A stretch of 64,000 bases of DNA, from contig CM039462.1 in the NCBI GenBank assembly GCA_022414725.1, forward strand, positions 56,300,030 to 56,364,029. Reading direction: 5' to 3'. A model generated the notes under the pieces. The model saw only the letters and a program-made list of their open reading frames with translations, made no database searches and had not been told where the DNA came from. Positions within the stretch are counted from its first letter, which is position 1. Each line of letters begins with the position of its first letter. The translations under genes were made by a program, and so were the position numbers. Positions 60,601 through 64,000 of this stretch are shown here, in pieces. This DNA comes from Microglena sp. YARC (Eukaryota > Chlorophyta > Chlorophyceae > Chlamydomonadales > Chlamydomonadaceae).

Positions 60601-60672
60601 TGCCAGTGCTCCGGCGGTCCAGCTACAGCCATCATCTCTGCCGGCTCTACCATGTTCTTCCAAGTGTGTTGA
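47062..60672 (+). CDS. Peptidase M11 (gametolysin-type) zinc metallopeptidase, gene 2, complete model
   Basis: Nine exons: 47062-47085, 47263-47524, 48872-49227, 49555-49753, 50271-50404, 51922-53061, 55771-55951, 57825-58093, 59767-60672. They sum to 3471 nt with matching phases: 1156 residues. Start ATG has context GAGGATGGC. A signal peptide (GMLSLCLALILASGTC, about 15-30) precedes an M11 domain. The zinc motif is QEILHNFGLFH (residues 325-335), the QExxHxxGxxH form known from gametolysin, with Q and E in separate exons. EYGDYSSCMG (362-371) fits the Met-turn block. A SPPP linker (about residues 521-610) follows, then three related modules, each with a CFMGGASVN- or CVMGGKSVS-like core and PGxxCxxF, then a Cys-rich tail with APFCFSYNEQSGACQCSGGP, which resembles gene 1's tail domains. 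Likely secreted; substrate unknown. The first intron (177 nt) is open in frame, so retention would insert 59 codons. Confidence 0.87.
47525..48235 (+). repeat. Eight copies of exon 2 end plus donor, 85-bp period
   Basis: Units contain CTCACAACACCCTGGACTAC, then TCCCTCCTCCAGA and GTAGGTGTTAAAC, and the spacer AACCCTAAAACCTAAACCCA. The real exon 2 ends CTCCTTTTAA at 47524, while the copies have CTCCTCCAGA, so the real junction has changed since duplication, or a later copy is used. The spacer resembles TTTTAGGG telomere-type repeats. Confidence 0.92.
48290..48871 (+). repeat. Four copies of acceptor plus exon 3 start in CA/C-rich DNA
   Basis: AGGTGACGGCTCAGGCAC-type copies near 48316, 48525, 48632 and 48776 precede the intact GGTGATGGCTCAGGCACTG at 48871. 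CACACA tracts and a run of about 30 C (48651-48682) lie between. Confidence 0.87.
49228..49554 (+). repeat. Intron 3 of gene 2: copies of exon 4 start, including at its own 5' end
   Basis: The intron starts GTCAACACTTACCCCTAC immediately after exon 3, and exon 4 starts GTCAACACATGCTCCTAC. Two more copies, after CACCAG, lie at about 49330 (GCAAACACTTGCTCCTAC) and 49437 (GTCAACTCATGCTCCTA). The 5' splice site is thus a copy of coding sequence from exon 4. Confidence 0.88.
49754..50000 (+). repeat. Intron 4 of gene 2: duplicate of exon 4 end joined to exon 5 start
   Basis: 49790-49875 repeats the exon 4 end nearly exactly (GGCAGCCCACAAAACACCTA, then ATCATCCTTCCCTCAG). It continues GCACGGCTT, identical to the first nine bases of exon 5 (GCACGGCTTGTGAC). 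A third, decayed copy is at about 49953-49985 (ACACCCATTGGAGTATCATC). Confidence 0.85.
50405..50860 (+). repeat. Three or four copies of exon 5 end plus donor
   Basis: GCACCCCCAGCTGGTTTGGA, then GTACGGTGTGTGGCAACCAT and CATGTAGGTAGGGG, repeat at about 50500, 50597 and 50698. A decayed one is near 50825. The real junction reads TATTATGCAGGTAGGGG. G-runs follow each. Confidence 0.88.
50925..51365. repeat. Tandem repeat of about 118 bp, third copy split by a SINE
   Basis: Units share GATCGTCCTCGTACTATCAT, GCGGGTATGGGGCCTCTGCT and TGACGCATCGCAAAA (50948-51040 and 51085-51150). After the SINE, CCTCGTACTATCATGTGGGT resumes at 51294 and ends GCGACGCAG at 51366, acting as lead-in to the first decoy exon copy. 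Confidence 0.8.
51153..51291 (-). mobile_element. SINE fragment (same family as 53095-53290)
   Basis: GGTAATGATAACGCCTGGTG to CTGCAACGCCAAGAGCGAC is nearly identical to 53095-53220. The tRNA-like head is truncated; only GGGATTCGG (minus strand) remains. It splits a tandem repeat unit in intron 5 of gene 2. Confidence 0.8.
51366..51921 (+). repeat. Five decoy copies of the zinc-site exon start in intron 5
   Basis: About 100-117 bp apart, each with a CAG-like acceptor, then CTGCACAACTTTGGACTGTT-type sequence and CCAAGAA(A/T)ACCACCA. Copies near 51370, 51482, 51583, 51700 and 51813 encode variants such as QDVLHNLGLFHGSK and KEVLHNFRVFHNSK. The functional exon at 51922 reads EILHNFGLFHSSK. All share a tail TGGGAGCTGCCTAGAAGCTG not present in the real exon, and none has an evident donor. 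Confidence 0.88.
53095..53290 (-). mobile_element. tRNA-derived SINE, full-length reference copy
   Basis: On the minus strand it starts near 53290 with A box TGGTCTAGTGG and B box GTTCGATCC, spaced as in a tRNA, then the body shared with 1-178 and 51153-51280, and ends GGCGTTATCATTACC. Head and body together are about 195 bp. It lies in intron 6 of gene 2, directly after the donor region. Flanking GGTGGTGAT repeats hide any target duplication. Confidence 0.85.
53335..53435. repeat. GGT/GAT microsatellite
   Basis: TGGTGGTGGTGATGATGGTG-type repeat. It lies in intron 6 of gene 2. Confidence 0.9.
53640..53805 (-). repeat. Dispersed GGCGGAGC repeat, reverse copy, with CTTGG tract
   Basis: The reverse strand reads (TTGGC)n, then CTGTTTTGGGCGGAGCCCCC and GGGCGGGAGCCCCC, matching the order of elements at 22912-22960 and 23160-23490. 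Confidence 0.7.
54080..54270 (+). repeat. Dispersed GGCGGAGCCCCCC repeat, copy 3
   Basis: GGCGGAGCCCCCCCTTCTGG, GGCGGGAGCCCCCAG, GTCCATCCATCCATC and CCGCCAATTTTTAGCG; same layout as copy 1 at 22921. Confidence 0.78.
54317..54459. mobile_element. MITE, TAGGGA/ATCATATGAT family, shorter copy
   Basis: Ends TAGGGACAAGCATATCATATG-like (left) and CATATGATGTGCTGGTCCCTA-like (right), forming inverted repeats. At 143 bp it is shorter than the other copies. No target duplication is found, so one end may be altered. Confidence 0.7.
54581..54775 (+). repeat. Dispersed GGCGGAGCCCCCC repeat, copy 4
   Basis: GGCTGCGCCCCCCCTTGTGG, GGGCGGGAGCCCCCAGGG, CCTGACACGTAAGCC and CTCCGCCATTTTCCGC; same order as the other copies. 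Confidence 0.75.
55952..56060 (+). repeat. Copy of exon 7 end plus donor
   Basis: GGTGCTGAAGTGGTGCGCAT, then GAGTTATATTGACACCATGA and GTAAGT (56010-56055), is a decayed copy of the exon 7 end, GGCGCTGGAGTGGCAAGCTT then GAGCTATACTGACACACTGA and GTGAGT. Confidence 0.8.
56100..56277. mobile_element. MITE, TAGGGA/ATCATATGAT family, with 8-bp target duplication
   Basis: A 178-bp element flanked by perfect ATTATGTG repeats (56092-56099, 56278-56285). Rich in ATCATATGATATC palindromes. It lies in intron 7 of gene 2. Confidence 0.88.
56369..56576 (+). mobile_element. tRNA-derived SINE, variant head, shared tail
   Basis: The head includes CTGGACTGAAGATT and B box GGGTTCGAATCCC. The 3' part (CACCAGGCCTTATCATTAC) matches the tail of the 53095 family. 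An imperfect flanking repeat GTGTGGTGAA/GTGTGATGAA (about 56369 and 56579) may be the target duplication. Confidence 0.75.
56690..57215. repeat. ACCCACAAATACCCACCTAC microsatellite
   Basis: About 0.5 kb of imperfect 10-14 bp units (ACAAATACCC, ACCTACCC). Open frames on both strands come from the repeat. It lies in intron 7 of gene 2. Confidence 0.95.
57290..57824 (+). repeat. Four copies of acceptor plus exon 8 start, about 120-bp period
   Basis: Units run CCTTGTCCTGCAG, TGATTGTGGTGTATTGCTTC, CTAAGCAATGCTCCAGCC and TATGCTAGCCCTAGTCGTC, at about 57296, 57428, 57560 and 57692. The intact exon starts at 57825 (TGATTGAGGTCAATAACTTC). The first copy is closest to the exon (GAGGTCAATGACTTCC). Confidence 0.9.
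58094..58310 (+). repeat. Copy of exon 8 end plus donor, then a segment shared with 590-680
   Basis: AATGGCTGGCTGTTGCGAAG, then ATCTCCAACATTGTAGTGCAG with donor GTGGGT (58127-58187), repeats the real junction at 58093. The following TTTTTTAGTTGTGA and GTGGGTCTCCC, ACAAAACCAGCACCACC resemble 604-680 in the permease intron, so this is another dispersed repeat. Confidence 0.75.
58455..58670. mobile_element. MITE, TAGGGA/ATCATATGAT family, with 8-bp target duplication
   Basis: A 216-bp copy with ends TAGGGATCGGCAATATGAT and TTTGCCATTCCCTA, flanked by perfect AGTATAGG repeats (58447-58454, 58671-58678). It lies in intron 8 of gene 2. Confidence 0.9.
58955..59118. mobile_element. hAT-like MITE, family A, with 8-bp target duplication
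   Basis: A 164-bp element with ends CAGGGTACTAC and ATGTAGTACCCTG, flanked by perfect GTTGCCCC repeats (58947-58954, 59119-59126). The interior contains AAGTGCTGACC duplications. It lies in intron 8 of gene 2. Confidence 0.9.
59175..59480. repeat. About 23-bp tandem array CTCACTAACTCTGTACTGCTG
   Basis: About 12 imperfect copies of CTAACTCTGTACTGCTGACC in intron 8 of gene 2. Decayed pieces continue to about 59660. Confidence 0.88.
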
Positions 60673-60790
60673 GTTCTGTTCGGGTCTCGTACAACGAGCT
60701 GTCAGGGGCATGCCAGGGCTCCAGCACGTTCTGCCAAGTGTGTTGAATTCTGTAGTGCGGTTCTTGCACAACGAGCAGTCCTTTTCTTAA
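60673..60790 (+). repeat. Duplicate of the gene 2 coding end in the 3' flank
   Basis: GGGTCTCGTACAACGAGC, TGTCAGGGGCATGCCAG and TTCTGCCAAGTGTGTTGA (60684-60747) copy the exon end around 60576-60672, with an internal deletion. A third trace (CTTGCACAACGAGCAGTCC) follows at about 60762. Confidence 0.85.
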
Positions 60791-60894
60791 GTCGAAAACC
60801 CTTATCGTAAAACATATGTCTGCGACATGAGTGCCACTGCACCAGCTGTCCAGTTACGAACGTCCCAGCGATATTCCTAAGGATTGTGGCATGC

Positions 60895-61100
60895 ATTTAT
60901 GAAATCGGGCTGCCATATGCCCAGGTATGACATATAGGAAGGAAGAACAGTTTAAAATCGGGCTGCCACATGCCCAGGTGTAACATTTGGGAAGGTAGAA
61001 ACGTTTAAAATTAAAAGTTTAAAATAAATAAATGTTTAAAAATGGGGTACACGATGCCCAGGTGGAAAATTTGAACATTGAAAACGTTAACAATCGGGCT
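60895..61100. repeat. About 60-bp tandem repeat in 3' flank
   Basis: Units of the type AATCGGGCTGCCACATGCCC, AGGTGTAACATTTGGGAAG; three to four decayed copies. A TGTAA poly(A)-like motif is at 60979-60983. Confidence 0.75.
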
Positions 61101-61417
61101 GCTTTTATGGCTGCACGTACCTCTTGCTCTTTGAATCGACATGCTGTTTGAATCGCCAAACCCCGCAACAACTTTGGCTTGGTCGGTAGTCAGGGAGCCC
61201 GTGTTTTGAAAACTTGAACCTGGCCTGCCGGTGAAAACTGCTAGTGACCAGCGCGATGCTTTGTACTGTCAAAGCGTTATTATTGGGCTGTCCAACGCCC
61301 AAGCCCAGCCCAGCCCAATGCCAAGCATCTACCATCCGGAAACTTGATATCGTGGCAAACCAATGCTCCACCTAGAGATCTGAGATCAGGGGACTTTCCC
61401 ACACCTGAGTGCGCGAT

Positions 61418-61613
61418 CAGGGTACTTCAAATAGCCAAATTGGCCAGCGCTTTAGCGCACTTCTAAACAAAAAAAACTGCGCTTTGTAGTGCAAAAAGCG
61501 CGAAAATTGCTTGCTGCGCCTACAGGGGGTTGCAAAAAACTGCGCTTGAAGCGCAGAGGGGGTCAAAAAGTCAGCGCTCAGAAGCGCAACAGCGCGCGCT
61601 TTGAATTACCCTG
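61418..61613. mobile_element. hAT-like MITE, family B, third copy
   Basis: Ends CAGGGTACTTCAAA and TTTGAATTACCCTG are inverted repeats with one mismatch. The interior closely matches 6415-6609 and 44725-44947. No matching 8-bp flanks are found. Confidence 0.82.
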
Positions 61614-61717
61614 GTGTTGAACACGCGCTGCGCAATGGACCAAAACGGGAATAAACGTTGATAATCGGGTGTGCGCAATCAATTAAAGCAAGGAATATCC
61701 CTGGAACTGAGCCCGTT

Positions 61718-61800
61718 TGAGTGATACGAGTGGTCTAGTGGTACACCAAATCGCATGAACGATACGGGGTCGGGGGTTAGAATCCGCCTGATGTCTTATC
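61718..61800 (+). mobile_element. tRNA-like SINE head
   Basis: A box TGGTCTAGTGG and B box GGGTTAGAATCC. The stretch aligns with the minus-strand head of the 53095 element (GGTCTAGTGGTA, ACCAAATC). The tail of that family is not seen downstream. It may be a tRNA pseudogene or another SINE. Confidence 0.55.
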
Positions 61801-64000
61801 TAAACTGTAAAGCTAATAACTCATCGCCTTATCCCAAGTCTCCCATACTCCGGAAAGTTACAGCACAAATAGTAGGGGGCCCTGGCGGGTCCCCTGGAGG
61901 TCGGCCCCGGGGTGGGGTACGGAAATCGACGGCTTCTTTGTTCAGTTGTCTAAAATTGTTACATTTGTTTTGAACGTTGAAATATATTTATACAGTTGTC
62001 AATGCCAAGGGAGTTCCAACGTGAACAAAGTGCAGTGAGATGCTTTTGCAAATTGCAATTGCTAAGAACTGTGTACAGTTGTCTATTTACACGTATAGTT
62101 TTCATACTGAAAATAAGTATTAATTAGAAAAGCAAGAAAAAATGAGATGACATCCTCAGGGGCAACACTGATATTTCCAAGACCAATGTTTGATTTATCC
62201 TATGTACATGTTCATGAATGGAGGGGAAGAAGGCAGTTCAGTGCAGCACAGCGCAGTTCGGTGAAGTTCAAAATGGCACCTCACTTCACATCTGCCTCCA
62301 CATCTACCTACTCCACACCTACACGTAGTCCAAATCTATCCAACTCCGGTCCTCAACAAATGACAATCAGGACAATGACAGGGTAAATTATTATTCAGAC
62401 TTCGTAGGCACCACTCTTGGACCGTCTTACCAAAATGTGGTGTTCAATCTTGCCATAATTCGGTGAATCCAAAACACTCAATATTTCTATTTGAACTACC
62501 TGAGAGGTAGTTATCACTAAAGATGAAGGCAAAATCAACCATAAGTATCCCGCGCAACAGTCTAATATGACTGCACACCCATTCACCATCTTCACACGAT
62601 TGGAGTTGTACGTCACTGATGGTCATGCAAGGGGCAGTAGACCCAAAGACTGCACATCATGTACTTCAGGGAAAAGGTTCGAAAAGGAAAGCTTGCATGG
62701 GAATCATGTGTGTATGTGAAATGAATGCGGGTCAACAAGGTGAAGCTTGCATGGGAATCGTGTGTGTATGTGAAATGAATGCATAATGTAGCGTGAGCTC
62801 CAAACAAAACCCACCAACCGACATGTAATAACTTAGCACTCACGCACACAACAAGTGGGTGTTTCATTTGTTATTAAAATACATGTAGTACATAAACTCC
62901 TAAGTGACCAAATAGTACCAACACACATCTGCAAGAAAACAGTGAAAATAAACAGATTTCTGTTTTTGCAGATCTGGGGTGTCGTGGATGTAGAGTGCTG
63001 CAGCAACACACACTAAATTGCCAAGACATGAGTGAGGCTAGTATTCCATTCATGACAGTGAATTGCTGAGTGCGGTACACTGTAGTCTGCTCGGCTGCTT
63101 AAGCAAGCATGCACATAGAATGAGGTTACCTTCACAGCTGAAAGCAACGATGGAACACAAAGTTGCGCAGCAGTGGTATTGATACGCCTATGCCAGGCTG
63201 GGGCACGCAGTGTTCCGTACAGCTAATCGCGAGCAGAACGCCTAGAGCTCCTGCAAGAGTTCCGGATCTCACTCAACTATGTAGGTTCACGATAAGGATA
63301 CAATTCGCGCGTGCCTGCTTTTCTTGTCCCGAGCAGGAGCCTTTCCGAATTCTGGCGATTTAAGCTGTCCGAATTCCGGCGGTTGCTGGAGCGTCTTTTG
63401 CCCGATCGTAGTGTTCGCAACGTTATAAGCGCTGCTGCTGCTGCTGTTGTTAGCTGGATTTCCAGCGGGGAGACAGATGTTGCGTATTGGTATTGGACCA
63501 CCATGCAAACTGCTTTACACGTATTTCGCTGCAAAACTTGAAAACCGGTATACAGGAATAGCAACTGTTCATCGAGGTCAGAGAAGATACAGAGGTCAAG
63601 GAGAAAAACTATAGAATCGAGCAAGGGTCTTTTAGACTTCGGAGTACTGATTTGACCGGCGTTCTTGGGAAATTTGAAGATGTGAAGATTTGAGGATTTG
63701 AAAAAACAGCACGATATCGCGTAAGTATTGCATAGGTCTGTCCTCCTAAGGGGGCCGACCAACTCAGGTTCCCCGCTGGTAAAAAGATTGTTTGGGGTTC
63801 GATTTATCAACGCCTTTTCTTATTGAGCCCTTCCTATCACGGTTGGGCAAGTCCCTTTAGCCCATTTGGCCTACCCCTTGTCTGTAACACACATACATAC
63901 AAGGTCCAAAGAATGTGCACTATCAGTAACCTTCAATTTATGTGCGGGTCCAGGAAAACTTGAACTTGGTTACATATGCACAGCCAGCAATTTGACTGCT
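61801..64000. other. Gene-free or unassigned DNA at window end
   Basis: No gene is recognised. A tandem duplication of about 56 bp (AGCTTGCATGGGAATC, GTGTGTATGTGAAATGAATG) lies at 62688-62785. A copy of the dispersed CACGGTTGG repeat with an ACATAC tail is at 63773-63900. Open frames at 63277-63810 (minus) and 63311-63541 (plus) show no family resemblance. Confidence 0.5.
63773..63900 (+). repeat. Dispersed CACGGTTGG repeat, second copy
   Basis: CCGCTGGTAAAAAGATTGTT, CTTCCTATCACGGTTGG and CTGTAACACACATACATAC; it matches 44550-44680. Confidence 0.68.

Noticed and set aside
63277..63810. 177-codon minus-strand open frame and an overlapping 76-codon plus-strand frame
   Set aside because: No recognisable domain, Arg/Ser/Asn-rich low-complexity part, and a dispersed repeat overlaps the start. 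Not enough to call a gene.

Overview
The window looks like nuclear DNA of a repeat-rich green alga (chlorophyte). The evidence is two spliced secreted peptidase M11 (gametolysin/autolysin-type) genes with Pro/Ser-rich (SPPPP) linkers and Cys-rich tails, GT-AG introns, TGTAA motifs downstream of stops, tRNA-derived SINEs, MITEs and TTTAGGG-like interstitial repeats. I cannot name the species. The assembly contains a gap of exactly 1000 N (21794-22793).

Layout, all genes on the + strand. (1) 559-5432: three exons of an AzgA-type nucleobase permease, whose third intron contains a ~15 kb 24-bp minisatellite (6677-21730). A possible further exon starts right after the gap. (2) 22921-27950: dispersed repeats and microsatellites, no gene recognised. 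(3) 27951-42731: M11 metallopeptidase gene 1, with zinc motif HELGHSMYLAH. Eight exons join in frame; the 5' end is not found, and a 1-nt frameshift lies in the Pro-rich linker. (4) 42732-47061: Pro/Cys-rich remnant, a 24-bp array, a MITE and non-coding sequence. (5) 47062-60672: M11 metallopeptidase gene 2, apparently complete. Nine exons give 1156 codons plus stop, with a signal peptide, zinc motif QEILHNFGLFH split by an intron, an SPPP linker, three tandem Cys-containing modules and a Cys-rich tail. (6) 60673-64000: a duplicated gene end, a MITE, a SINE-like element and unassigned DNA.

The main observation concerns the introns. Most of those that can be placed are filled from one or both ends by tandem copies of the adjoining exon edge together with its splice site. 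The 15 kb minisatellite is the extreme case: its 24-bp unit matches the last 24 exon bases at 20 of 24 positions. Two introns of gene 2 also look as if they were created by tandem duplication of coding sequence. Several MITEs (five with perfect 8-bp target duplications) and SINEs sit inside the introns. Exon joins were deduced by eye from reading phase and family resemblance, without transcript data.
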